DNA of 64,000 bases from Marsupella aquatica (Eukaryota; Marchantiophyta). Positions 1 to 10,500 of the stretch are shown here, piece after piece (position 1 is the first letter of the stretch; each line of letters begins with the position of its first letter). The DNA lies in assembly GCA_973895155.1 (NCBI GenBank), contig OZ316899.1, positions 2,852,001 to 2,916,000 on the forward strand, in the 5' to 3' direction. A program made the translations under genes and the position numbers. Under the pieces are notes generated by a model. The model was given only the letters and a program-made list of their open reading frames with translations. It did no database searches and was not told where the DNA came from.

Positions 1-126
1 CGCGAGGAATAGTAGCTCATTTGCAAGCACGAACTGAGCAGGCGACTACAGGCGGCCAACTACTGTCAACTGCTTAGGCAAGCGCTCAGCGTGGGGACAG
101 ATACCGACTATCAACTCAAGAAGGGT

Positions 127-3100
127 ATGAGAAACGTCAATCAAGCGGCACATTTTTGGGGATGCCTGTTCGAACGGGCAACTGGGTACATTGGGACTTA
201 CGAGGACGCAGAATCGGAGAGAGTAGCTCGAGAATGGCTGGAGCTCGCCCGATTGTGGGAGCTGCAAAAAGCTACCTTCTTAGGAGGAGAACTCATCAAG
301 GCTGAATTCCTGTGGACACCTACTGGCAACGAGCTAGACGACCTGCTGTTTTGCGAAGACAGAGTTGTCGGCATCCGAGAAGCCATCAAACGCTGCAACG
401 ACATACACTGGGAGTTGAAGGGTAGCACGGAGGGGTGGACAAAGGCAACCGTGCTAGGAGAGACATCCACGACAGCCGAGATGAAGAGGAAGGGGAACAA
501 CAATGAAGAGGCCACCCCGGCAAAAAGAACGCGGTCGGCGGCACCAAAGAAGCCAGCAAAACAACAAAGCAGGAGGCAAAGAGAAGCCGAGGAGGAGGAG
601 GTCGACCCCATCAATGCCATTCCAACAAACGATGACACCTGGAAAGGCTGGGCGGCGACCCTACCGGAGGAAGTGCAATTACACTTTGCACGGGAGGAGG
701 ATGCATGCTTTACAGCCATGCAGACCAAGAAGTACCAAGGCTTCATGGCCGGATCCGGCTTGGAAGCCTTCGTAAGATTACCATGGCTGAAGCCGGAGGT
801 GCCGGACTCAGACTTGTTAGAATTCGTGGGATCATGGGAACCCGAGACCAATTCCACGAGGGTGTATGGGAAGGATTTCTATCTCACTCCCCGGGTGATT
901 GCTGAAGTGTTTGGCTTGCCGATGGGTAATAAGACCAAGGTTGATACCAGGAAGACCTTACCTGACAAGGAGTTTCGGTCGATCCCAGGACCATCAACAA
1001 AGAATGGCTTCTTCCGGAACACCTGCACCAACCCGCACATCGGAGAGATGATCGATTTCTTGCGGGTGACCATGCACTGTAACTTGCCGAGGGCAGAGAT
1101 CGGCAAGGCTCAGGTCTACCTGGCAGAAAGGCCAGACCCAAGCCGGGATTACAACGGGTACCTCCTCAACCAACTGAAGAAGATCTTGAAGGAGGAACAG
1201 CAGGTGATCGGCGTGGGAAGTGTGTCCCGGCTTGGCTATCACATGCCACTGTTGTGCCGGTATGCCAGAAGTCAAATCTTTGCCCCAGTACTTCCCCTAT
1301 CGACAAGAGCACCGGAGGAGGTCCCGGAGCAGAGGCCGACACCAGAGAAGCCCAACCAGCCCGACAGTCCGACAATCGAGCAGGTGTTTAGACCAAGGAA
1401 AGAAGACTTGCCAATGCAGCAACCAGGCATGCAGAATCTGCTGAAATTGCTGGAGAAGGAAAGGAGAAGGGTTCCGGCAATGGCAACAAAACCGGCACCG
1501 ATACAGGACGCTGCCCGAGAAGCCGATCTAAGCCGGCTTACAAGGGAAAACCCCTTTACTGGAGTCAAGGAGAGAGGGAGGCCGAAACACGAGCCGGGAG
1601 TTCAGATGTATGTAGGAGCCTCAAGTCCCAAAGCCGAGGAAAAGCAGGCCGTAGCTCCCAGCCACGACAAGGAGAACAAGAGATCAACACGGAAGCCGGA
1701 GGAGGAACCAAGACCGGTGAGAGGTGAAGCCGTGTTCACAACAAAACCAGGAGAACAGCGGGAGAAGCCGGTAGTCCAAGCCGAGGAGGAGGCGGTAGAG
1801 GACTACAGCAATGATGACTTCGGCTACGGGTCGGATCATCATGTTCCAGGAGTAAGGACCTGTGGTCAGTTCATCCCCACGCTCCCAAGAGTAGTTCGAG
1901 GAGACCCAAGCCAGCAGAGCAGCCCCGAGTCTCCCCCACCAGATGTCGCTCCCCCGAGCTTTGACGGCATAAAACAGACGGCGCAGGAATTTCAGGAGCG
2001 AATCAGGGAGGAAGAGGAGGCAGCCCTGGCTAGGGAAAAGGATTTACGAGGAGGAGAATGGCCAGAGGACATCAGGCGGCTTGCAGAAAAACAAAGCAAC
2101 CCTCTTGCCACCGTAGAAGAAATCCGCAAGACGGCTTGGGAGCAGAGGCCGCGGTGGTTGATGCCGATGACTTCTAGTTACTCCACCTATGCTAAGGATA
2201 GAGCCATGGAGTACGGGGAAATGTGTGGAGTGCTGGCGCTCAGCATCTTTGGGGAGGAGTTGGAGCAAGGACCCTTTTTCCAGAGGGAGATGTTGGAGAA
2301 GCGCCAATTAGAAGAAGCGGTGGCTTTGGAAAGAAGCAAGAAGGACGAGGTCATCCGTCGGCTTAGGGCAAGAGAAGCCAAAATCAAAGACCTGGGGGCG
2401 GCCAAGAAAGCCCAAGATGAGTTGCGGATTAAGCGGCATGAGCTAAATATCATGCAAGGCCAATTGGATACCGCACAGTCTGATAATCGGATTATCGAGA
2501 ATAAACTGACTCAAACCCAAGGAGAGTTGGCCGATGCGATCAAGGAGCGGGAGAAGTGGAAGCGAAAGCTGAGGGATGCAGAGGAGGCACACATAACGGC
2601 CAACAACCGGGCCATGGCGGAGACCCAGAGAAGGGAAAGGGCATTGAAGGGGGAGCTCGAGGTTATCCGCGGAGCCCTTGAGAAGAAGGAGGCCGAGTTA
2701 GGGAAATCCTATCAAGGGATTATTGCGCTGCAGCAGGAGCTTGCGTCCCTGACGGCCAGCTTCAAAGCCGACCTGCGTGAGAAGGACAATATGCTCGATC
2801 AGACTTACGCCAAGATGAACCAGATGGAGTGTGTCATCATTGCAGAGCTCGACAAGGAGTTAAGAGCGACCCAGGAGGAGAGAGCTACGTTTAAAAAGGA
2901 ATTGGAGGAAGCCCAGAAGGAGCTGGAGGAGGCGCGCAAGGACCTGGACAAAGTGCAGGAGGAGTTGGAGGAAAGCACGCGGAAGCTAGAGAACTTACAA
3001 CGACGAGCCGACAACCAAACGGAGCGGTTGAAGAAACAAGCCGCAGTATTTAAGTGCTTGGCTTCATCAGGGCCAACTCAAATTGAGGCCACTAAGTTAC

Positions 3101-3573
3101 CAGGAGTGGTACTGGCTGAAGGACAAACCGCGCCATTTGCACCAGTGCTGGAAGTAAGTGAGAAGGGGAAGGGGCCAGCTGCCAAACCAGAAAAGAAGAA
3201 GAAACGGAAACCTTCAGGGTCAAGGAGTAATACGGCTCCACAGGCCGTGGTGACCATGGAGATAAACCCAGCACCGACCTCAGGCAAGATTACGGCAGAG
3301 GATCCAACTACCCTAGAAGGGGATGACAAAGCCAAGGCCAGGATACTCGGTAAAGCCGAGGTACCCAATCTGCCACTTAAGTGTGCAGGGGAGGCCGTAG
3401 CCGAGGTTGATGTTGAAGCCGATACCGTAGCCGATGCCGGGGGTGGACCCAGTCAGGCTGATGGAGAGTTGACTGAGTCAAGGACAGGTAATCTATCAGA
3501 GAACGAACCTATGGCAGTGGCTGAGGAGGAAGCATTGGGGGCGTCCACTGAGGGACAGACACCGCTGCCATGA
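127..3573 (+). CDS. LTR-encoded coiled-coil protein of G1 (intact copy, function unknown)
   Basis: The first ATG of the open frame is at 127, giving 1148 residues; the frame is open from 16, just after two adjacent TAG codons. Residues about 120-155 are Lys/Arg-rich and could be a nuclear localisation signal. Residues about 160-390 form a globular part with a pattern (YGKDFYLTPRVIAEVFGLP) that resembles domains found in other plant transposon-associated proteins; this link is an impression, not a match I could test. A Pro/Glu/Lys-rich, probably disordered part follows. A long heptad-type coiled coil covers about residues 720-980, and a second basic cluster (KKKKRK) lies near residue 1025. No gag, protease, RT or envelope motif, signal peptide or membrane segment is visible. 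The whole frame lies inside the LTR, so a complete element carries two copies. The role is unknown; a structural or nuclear accessory protein is conceivable. Confidence 0.75.
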   Translation: MRNVNQAAHFWGCLFERATGYIGTYEDAESERVAREWLELARLWELQKATFLGGELIKAEFLWTPTGNELDDLLFCEDRVVGIREAIKRCNDIHWELKGSTEGWTKATVLGETSTTAEMKRKGNNNEEATPAKRTRSAAPKKPAKQQSRRQREAEEEEVDPINAIPTNDDTWKGWAATLPEEVQLHFAREEDACFTAMQTKKYQGFMAGSGLEAFVRLPWLKPEVPDSDLLEFVGSWEPETNSTRVYGKDFYLTPRVIAEVFGLPMGNKTKVDTRKTLPDKEFRSIPGPSTKNGFFRNTCTNPHIGEMIDFLRVTMHCNLPRAEIGKAQVYLAERPDPSRDYNGYLLNQLKKILKEEQQVIGVGSVSRLGYHMPLLCRYARSQIFAPVLPLSTRAPEEVPEQRPTPEKPNQPDSPTIEQVFRPRKEDLPMQQPGMQNLLKLLEKERRRVPAMATKPAPIQDAAREADLSRLTRENPFTGVKERGRPKHEPGVQMYVGASSPKAEEKQAVAPSHDKENKRSTRKPEEEPRPVRGEAVFTTKPGEQREKPVVQAEEEAVEDYSNDDFGYGSDHHVPGVRTCGQFIPTLPRVVRGDPSQQSSPESPPPDVAPPSFDGIKQTAQEFQERIREEEEAALAREKDLRGGEWPEDIRRLAEKQSNPLATVEEIRKTAWEQRPRWLMPMTSSYSTYAKDRAMEYGEMCGVLALSIFGEELEQGPFFQREMLEKRQLEEAVALERSKKDEVIRRLRAREAKIKDLGAAKKAQDELRIKRHELNIMQGQLDTAQSDNRIIENKLTQTQGELADAIKEREKWKRKLRDAEEAHITANNRAMAETQRRERALKGELEVIRGALEKKEAELGKSYQGIIALQQELASLTASFKADLREKDNMLDQTYAKMNQMECVIIAELDKELRATQEERATFKKELEEAQKELEEARKDLDKVQEELEESTRKLENLQRRADNQTERLKKQAAVFKCLASSGPTQIEATKLPGVVLAEGQTAPFAPVLEVSEKGKGPAAKPEKKKKRKPSGSRSNTAPQAVVTMEINPAPTSGKITAEDPTTLEGDDKAKARILGKAEVPNLPLKCAGEAVAEVDVEADTVADAGGGPSQADGELTESRTGNLSENEPMAVAEEEALGASTEGQTPLP

Positions 3574-4475
3574 CGGTGGTGGAGGGCCGCTCCTTTCAAG
3601 GAGGGCGGACGTGGAGGGAGGAGGCGTGAGTGGGCAGGGCGGGCTCAGATCTCTAAGTTTAGGATTAGGATCAGGACCAGGAGGCGGCCCTGACACTTAG
3701 CTTAGTGGGATTGCGGTTCCACTGGTAAGAGCAACACTTGTACTCCTGCCTCGCTGTACATAGGTAGATTCAGTTAGGTAGATTAGGCTTACGCTGCAAA
3801 GAATTAGGCGGATCCACTACCAGGATAAGTACCTGGGCAGTGGGGAGCTCAGAGCCTCTTCTTTAGCAAGTTTTTAGTTGCACCAGCCGGGCTGGGATCA
3901 AGCAGTAAGAGAAGCTCTCGGTTAGTCATACAATGACCCTTGTGTATATTCATGTTTCCTCATGCCTAAGAGCTGAATAGAGTTGGCCTCACGGCTTAGT
4001 TCGCAGAGCTTGTGTATGAGATGTACTGTTTGTATGGCAAGTGCATGGTATGACTCAATCAGAAGGAGTCATTTTGCTATTTGTGTGTCGCATTAACTTG
4101 TGTGAAGAGTGCCCACATCAACTAATAGATGAAGGAAAGTAAGCAAGGGAGTGAGAGTTGGATGTGTCGAGCTGAAAGAGGTCTTAGCGGCTTAACCAAG
4201 CCTATTGGGGATCATTCCGGCGGCGGAATCCAAATATACCTAACAAGAAGGAGGGGAAGACAAGGGAAGGCCTAGATTAGGCCAGCTACGTATCTCATGA
4301 CCCGATGAAGGATCTGTCCAGTATATGTGTGTAAAATGTTAATAGTAGTAGTAGAGGGAGGTTAGCAGCGTCCCATGCCACTAAGCCGTGAAAACGGCCT
4401 CGCCAAGCGTGAAACTGCGGGAATCGGCTTGTGAAGGGGGTTTCTGGGGTTTAGGGAGCCATGGGACGCACCACA
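3574..4475 (+). other. Non-coding 3' part of the G1 LTR
   Basis: About 900 bases follow the LTR ORF with no convincing reading frame. They should include the transcription start/poly(A) and U5 parts of the LTR, but I cannot place them. A short inverted repeat at 4214-4229 (ATTCCG, loop GCGG, CGGAAT) is conserved in the 3' LTR (22046-22061) and, with altered arms, in the relic at 22373-22388. Confidence 0.6.
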
Positions 4476-4479
4476 TTTT

Positions 4480-4500
4480 TGGCGCTAGATGGAGGGGGCA
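4480..4500 (+). promoter_or_regulatory. G1 primer-binding site
   Basis: TGGCGCTAGATGGAGGG begins four bases after the LTR end. The TGG start (complement of tRNA CCA-3') and the position fit a minus-strand primer site. The tRNA is not identified. Confidence 0.7.
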
Positions 4501-4544
4501 TTTCTTAAGCCGTGAGATATGAAGTTAGGAAAGAAGCGTAGGTA

Positions 4545-5947
4545 ATGACTGAATCTACGCCAAGGGAGGAAAGAGCGATTCAACGGGAGAGAGCTCGTCT
4601 GCAGCAGGTCACCGGGTGGCATGATACACAGCGACTGAGAGGGGCAAAAAGAGCTGGTAGCTTCGAAGATGGAAGTGGCGTCGAAGACGACATACCAGAA
4701 GAAGAGTCGGTAGGAAGAAACGAGTACCCAACCGACATGGGGGAACCAGAGGCACGGCCAGACGAGAGGCCAGGGACCAGACTGAGCCAACGGTTGCGCA
4801 TTCATTACAAGGCATTTCATGGGAGAGGAGATGAGAATCCGGACGAATGGTTGGATGATTTCGAGGGAACCGCTGCAGCAAATGGAGAATCGGCCATCAA
4901 GATGCAGATTCTTCCCGGCCTGTTCAAGGGTGAGGCTAGGCCTTGGTATAGAGCATTGGATGTGGAAGATCAACCCATCTGGGATACCTTCAAAACACTA
5001 TTTGTTAAGGAGTTTCGACCCATTGGAACTTCAGAACTAGCAGTGCTGAAGTTGGGACGACTTCGGTTCAAGGAGAACAAATCCTTCAGGAAGTTCTTGC
5101 AACGCTTTCAGAAACTGGTAAGACGTACAAAGACAATGCATCTGAAGGTATGCAACTTCAATGGTTGGTGAATGCTTTGCCACAGAAGATGAGTTTTGCA
5201 ATTAGGAAGGAGAACCCAGAGACTTTAGCCGAGGCAATTAAAGATATTCAATTATACATTAATGCAGATATCACAAGCCAGAAGAAACAGCTTAAGTCTG
5301 AGAGTTCCTCATCGGAGGAAGGATCACCCCATAAGAAAAAGGATAATAAAAAGAAACACTCTAAGAAGTCAAGAAGTAATAACTCAAGCTCGGATAGTGG
5401 AAGTAGCAAGAGTGAGTCATCCTCTAGTTCTGAAGAAGAAAAAACTAGGAAAAGGAGGGGCAAAAGAAGAGGGAAGACGAAAGTCAAGCTGGAGGCTAAA
5501 CCACCAGATAACATTGTAGCCCTTACCGAGCAACTTAAAGCTATAATAGCAGAGGTAAAACCAAAGAAGAAGGTAGTGCAGGAGGATAGCTCTGTATGGT
5601 GTGCCTTATGTTATAAAACCGGATACCATAAAGATGCATGTCCTAAGCTCAATACTAGTCATGTTCGGCATGTGGCTGAAGTCAGACCAAGTCAGGGAGA
5701 AGTAGAGTACTTTCTAGGAGATGCCGCTGATAGTGTTTTCGGCATCAGTGAGACTGGAGCACGAGACCTATCCAACCGACCTGCATCTCTCTGGTTAGGA
5801 TTAAGGAACAATCCAGGAGAGATGTATCCTCGGATTATTCAGAATCCGTCAGTACCTCCTAGGCCGAATGTGCAAAGATTTGCGGCATGCTATAATTGTG
5901 GTCAACCTGGCCATTTTGCTAGAGAATGCCCGAATGCACGCAAATAA
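4545..5947 (+). pseudogene. gag: G1 gag (capsid and zinc knuckles), frameshifted
   Basis: The frame starts with ATG at 4545. Residues about 85-190 carry the plant retrotransposon gag pattern (a DENPDEWLDDFE-type stretch, then GEARPWYRAL and WDTFKTLFVKEF). The frame ends at 5171, while the continuing gag sequence is in the -1 frame, open from before 5120 to 5947; a one-base deletion near 5105-5120 is the simplest explanation. The second part has a Ser/Lys-rich linker, then two CCHC knuckles, CALCYKTGYHKDAC and CYNCGQPGHFAREC (both C-x2-C-x4-H-x4-C). An in-frame TAA at 5945-5947 separates these from a third knuckle at the start of the next frame. Gag would form the cytoplasmic particle and bind the RNA. 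Confidence 0.8.
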
Positions 5948-5974
5948 GGTGATGGACAGCCAGCTCAGCTATGT

Positions 5975-7507
5975 ATGGGATGCCGACAGGAGGGTCACAT
6001 GCTAGGACAATGTCCTACTTGGTTGGCGGGATTGGCCGCAAATCATAAGCTCTTGCCGGTCAAGGTCTTGCCGCCAGGTACTACCCCAGGAGGAGTTCAA
6101 ATCAACCATATCGAACTCGGATGGCAAGTGGATGCCGAGGCAGAATTTGGACCATCTGATGATGAGACCGAGGCCCTATCAACATTTTCAGAAGAGGATA
6201 TGGATTGTGATTGCTACCGGGTCTCTACTCGATCAACCAGAAGGAAGGAAAGGTGGGATGGGCTGGCCAAAAATAAAGGGAAGGTTCAGGAAGAAAAGAT
6301 CGACTCTTCGTCAACATCAACGGAAGGAGAAAGAAGGGCACCGTCAACACAAGCAAGCCATGAGCCCACCAGTGAGCCCAATCCTTCACAGGACAGCAAC
6401 TTCAATCGAGACCACCCTAAGTTGTTCTACCCATCTATCACGGCTAGTATTAAGGAACAACTGCGAGAATTAGAAACCCTGGAGAATACTGAAGCCATAG
6501 CCAAGGATATGAAACGAGCAAAAGCATTGTTTGCTTCGGAAGATCCAACGGCTGTGGGGACTAGCGTGACACCACTGGAGAAGCCGATAGTTCCCTATGA
6601 CCTGGCTAAAGATGTACTAGAATCTAGAGTCTCGGCAACAGTAGGTCAACTATTGAAAAATAGCCCGTACTTCCGGAAGCAGTTAAGAAAAGCGATCCTC
6701 GGCAAGCCAAGATTACCCAAGGTAGCGACCAGATCCGACGTACTAATGATAGAAGAAGATCAAGGAGCCCCAGCATTACCATTAGTGATTCAAGGAGAAA
6801 TATTACTACGGGTACCCATCGATGGAGGATCAGGGGTATGTATTATGATTGATTCAACAGCAAAGGGGTGGGGTCTAACACCGGAAATGACTGGAAGAGT
6901 GTTGAACATGGCCAATGGGTATCAGGTCATTCCCACGGGAGTGTTAACCGGCATCAAGACAGAGATAGGAGGTATCTTCTTTAGCATTAACTATGTAGTA
7001 ATGAAGCCGGTAAATCCTACGTCATTCCGGCTATTGATTGGTAGGCCGTGGCTATACCTAGCCAAGGTAATAGAGGATTGGGGTAAGAAGGAGTTCACTT
7101 TTGGGACCCCCTCTATCACGGTATCCTGGGATACCAAGGATGACCGCAGAAGAAAGATCAAGGAGGTAGACGGGTACGATAGTGGACTGGAATCAGCCGA
7201 TGAGGTACGATGGTTAGAATGCCTCGCTGACCAAACCGAAGAAAGTGTCTTTGGACCAGAGGTATCCCCCAACGGACTATGGCAAGAACCTATGGAGAAT
7301 GACTTGGAGGATTGTGAAGACGAAGCCGAGGACTGCTTTGCCATAGAGTCCACTTTTTTAGCTGCAATTCCGGAGGAAGCACAAGAAGTAAGCCAATTGG
7401 ATGAAACGGCTAAGGGGGGAGCTATACCCGTGATGGTGGATTTTCCTCAGGCGTTGTGGCAGAGCCGGCAGGATCCACAACGCCGTCTATCATTGGCAAG
7501 CAATTAA
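5975..7507 (+). CDS. G1 third zinc knuckle and aspartic protease
   Basis: This is in the same frame as the second half of gag; only the TAA at 5945-5947 divides them. It starts with a third zinc knuckle (CRQEGHMLGQC), then a charged linker. The retropepsin-like core at about residues 280-380 has IDGGSGVCIMI as the likely active-site loop (DGG in place of DSG/DTG) and a later LLIGRPWL that fits the retropepsin Ile-Gly-Arg segment. An acidic tail ends at 7507. The RT frame overlaps its 3' end in the -1 frame from 7414, so RT would need a -1 shift, or the break is a mutation. Confidence 0.75.
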   Translation: MGCRQEGHMLGQCPTWLAGLAANHKLLPVKVLPPGTTPGGVQINHIELGWQVDAEAEFGPSDDETEALSTFSEEDMDCDCYRVSTRSTRRKERWDGLAKNKGKVQEEKIDSSSTSTEGERRAPSTQASHEPTSEPNPSQDSNFNRDHPKLFYPSITASIKEQLRELETLENTEAIAKDMKRAKALFASEDPTAVGTSVTPLEKPIVPYDLAKDVLESRVSATVGQLLKNSPYFRKQLRKAILGKPRLPKVATRSDVLMIEEDQGAPALPLVIQGEILLRVPIDGGSGVCIMIDSTAKGWGLTPEMTGRVLNMANGYQVIPTGVLTGIKTEIGGIFFSINYVVMKPVNPTSFRLLIGRPWLYLAKVIEDWGKKEFTFGTPSITVSWDTKDDRRRKIKEVDGYDSGLESADEVRWLECLADQTEESVFGPEVSPNGLWQEPMENDLEDCEDEAEDCFAIESTFLAAIPEEAQEVSQLDETAKGGAIPVMVDFPQALWQSRQDPQRRLSLASN

Positions 7508-10500
7508 ATACCAAGGGATCGGCATACAAGCCGATTACGAGGGCAGAACAAATTGAGGCCCTAATAGAAGCCGGGAGAGCACAGCGGCCTGACCCTCAGG
7601 AGGAAGAGGTGGAAGAGATGCACAGACACAATCCAGAGCCGAGGCAGGAAGGGAAGCCGACTACCAATTCAAAACCGAATAGACCGGCAAGGAGACAATC
7701 TATGGGCACCAAGGGAGAAACCGACTCGGCTAGTACAGCCGAGATTCCAGTTTATGGAGGTATGAGACTGGAGAGGCTGGAAGCCGAGCTGGACCCGAAT
7801 TTGAAGAAGCAGATTAATATGATCCAAGCACGGCAATATCGGAAGCTTGACTTAGGAGAAGGAAGGGAACTGAACTTAGGGAGAGACCTAGCACCTGAGC
7901 TTGAGAAAGAAATCAATGACTTACTGATTGAATTTCAGGATGTGTTCGCATGGAGTCACCAAGATCTAAAGGGAGTAGATCCAACATTAGGGGAACATCG
8001 AATTGATCTCATGTTAGGAGCCAAATCATTCAGACAACCAATTCGAAGGATGAATCCTAAGTATTCCCTGATGGTCAAAACAGAAATCGACAAATTAGTG
8101 GAAGCCGGATTCATCACTCCAGTCCTGCATTCAGACTGGGTGTCTCCAATTGTGATAGTACCTAAGAAAGCTGGACCCGATGGTCAACCCAAGATCCGCG
8201 TTTGTCAGGATTATAGAAAGTTGAATGAGGCTACGTTGAAAGATCATTTTCCTTTACCCTTTACTGATATGGTGTTAGACATGGTAGCCAGTCATGAACT
8301 ATATTCATTCATGGATGGGTACTCTGGTTATAACCAAATCAGGATTAGGCAGGAGGACCAAATCAAGACGGCCTTCATCACGGAATGGGGGATCTATGTC
8401 TTCAATCGTATGCCGTTTGGACTCTGTAACGCACCAGCTATGTTTCAACGATTGATGGTGAACATTTTCCATGATTACTTGAGAAAGTTCATGGAAATCT
8501 TCATTGATGACTTTGCAGTATTCGGGAAGGCATCGAAACATGCTAAATACCTAAGGAAAACCTTCATGAGATGCAGAGAGGTAGGTCTCAAGTTACATCC
8601 AGATAAATGTTTCTTTGGGGTAACAAAAGGTGTGCTACTAGGTCACAAGGTATCAAAGAAGGGCATTGAGATTGACAAGGGTAAGCTAGCAGTATGGCTT
8701 GACATCATGCAACCTAAGAACATAAAGGATGTAAGATCCTTCTTGGGTTGCATTGGGTATTATCGCCGGTTTATTAAAGATTTTGCCAAACTAGCTTTAC
8801 CATTAACCAACATGCTCAAGGCAGGCGCAGACTTTGAACCCACACCAGAAAGAGTAACAGCTGTGGTGGAATTAAAGCAAAAGTTAGTGGAAGCCCCAGT
8901 CATGATAGCACCAGACTGGAACAAGGAATTTCATGTCTTTGTAGATGTCTCAGGCTTCTGTATCGGCTCAGTACTAAGTCAGTTGGATGAGAAAGGGAGG
9001 GACCATCCCATATACTTTGCAAGCCGTCAGCTTGCCGATGCCGAACGGAACTACTCCACCACAGAAAGAGAAGCATTAGGAGTCATTTATTCATGTAAAA
9101 AGTTTAGGCATTATTTGCTAGGGTACAAGGTAATCTTTCATACCAATCATGAAAGTTTGAAGTACCTAGTAAATAAGCCGGACCTTACAGGCAGGGTAGC
9201 AAGATGGATTTTGCTATTACAGGAGTTTGACTACGAGTTAAAGATCAAACCGGGGAAGCTACACGCCAATGCCGACTTCTTTTCAAGGATCACAGGTGAA
9301 CCTGCCATGGATTGCATCGATGATCGATTCCCCGACGAGGAGCTATTCGTTGTGGAAATAGCTGATACATGGTACTCGGAGATTTTGCAATTTCTCAGCA
9401 CGACCAGATTACAGCCAGGGCTAACCCGAGAACAAGCCGCAATCTTTCTGCGGAAGGTCAGACAGTATCAGTACATTAAGGGTGTACTACACAGGTATGG
9501 AATCAACGGCACTTTTCAAAGGTGTTTAGAAAAGGGAGAGGTAAAACGAGTCTTACGGGCTATGCATGGAGAAGAGGCCGGAGGATATTTTGCTCCAGTA
9601 ACCACTTCTAAAAAAATATTAAATGCCGGTTACTGGTGGCCCACCTTGCACAAGGATGTCTATCAGTTCATCAAACAATGTGATCCCTGTCAGCGAGCAG
9701 GAGGACCAAGGGCGTCTACAAGACATCCACTGCACCCTATTCTACCTCTGGCACCATTTGAGAAGTGGGGTATTGATTACATTGGACCGCTGAAACCATT
9801 AACCCATCCTCGGAGAAACAAGTATATAATCCTGGCCACGGATTATGCAACTAAGTGGGTGGAGGCCAGACCGACAACGAAGGATGATGCAATTACTACA
9901 GCTCGATTTCTGTATGAGCAGATCTTCACCAGGTATGGAGCACCCCTAGAATTAGTTAGTGATAGAGGAACCCATTTTCTGAATGATATAATTAGTCGTT
10001 TAAATGAGCAGTATTTAGTTAGACATAGGCCTACTACTCCTTACCACCCAAAGGCAAATGGATTGACAGAACGAACCAATGGGATTATAGGAAAGATATT
10101 GAACAAGATAGTAGCTCAGAACAAACTCAATTGGGATGATAAATTGTTTGCTGCTGTTTTTGCTTACAATTTAGCCTATAAATCCACCACTGGACATACA
10201 CCCTTTTTCTTAACCTTTGGACAAGAAGCTCTGGTACCCATGCAACTTGAGATACCGACATTTCAAGTTACAATTGAGGAAAGAGTCTCAGAGGAGGAAA
10301 GCCTGAAAGAGCGAGAATATAGATTAGAAGCTTTAGAGGAGGCAAGAATGATTTCAGCCGAGAGAGTAGAATATAGACAGAATACCATGAAGCAGCAGTA
10401 TGATAAAAAGTTGAAAGTAGTTAGTATTCACATAGGAGATCTTGTATTACTTTATGACAGTAGGTATAGTAGGTTTCCAGGGAAGCTTTACACTCGCTGG

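Larger units (their letters stand above)
1..4475 (+). repeat. G1 5' LTR (5' ~200 bp missing)
   Basis: It is homologous over its whole length to 10919-22308 once C1 is removed. It ends at ...GCACCACA, after which the two copies diverge: here TTTTTGGCGC with the primer-binding site, there AAGGCGG. It contains the 1148-codon ORF and about 900 bases of non-coding sequence after it. Confidence 0.9.

Noticed and set aside
198-857. A 219-codon minus-strand frame opposite the LTR ORF
   Set aside because: It mirrors the codon bias of the plus-strand ORF, is Ser-rich, and recurs in the other LTR only because the DNA does.
4290-4330. A hammerhead-ribozyme-like CCGATGAAGG in the G1 LTR
   Set aside because: The required second core part (GAAA) and pairing stems are not present at suitable distances.
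4480-4500. Naming the tRNA used by G1 (Asp, Arg or Lys)
   Set aside because: Only the TGGCGC start is common to several tRNAs; the rest does not match one I can recall with certainty.
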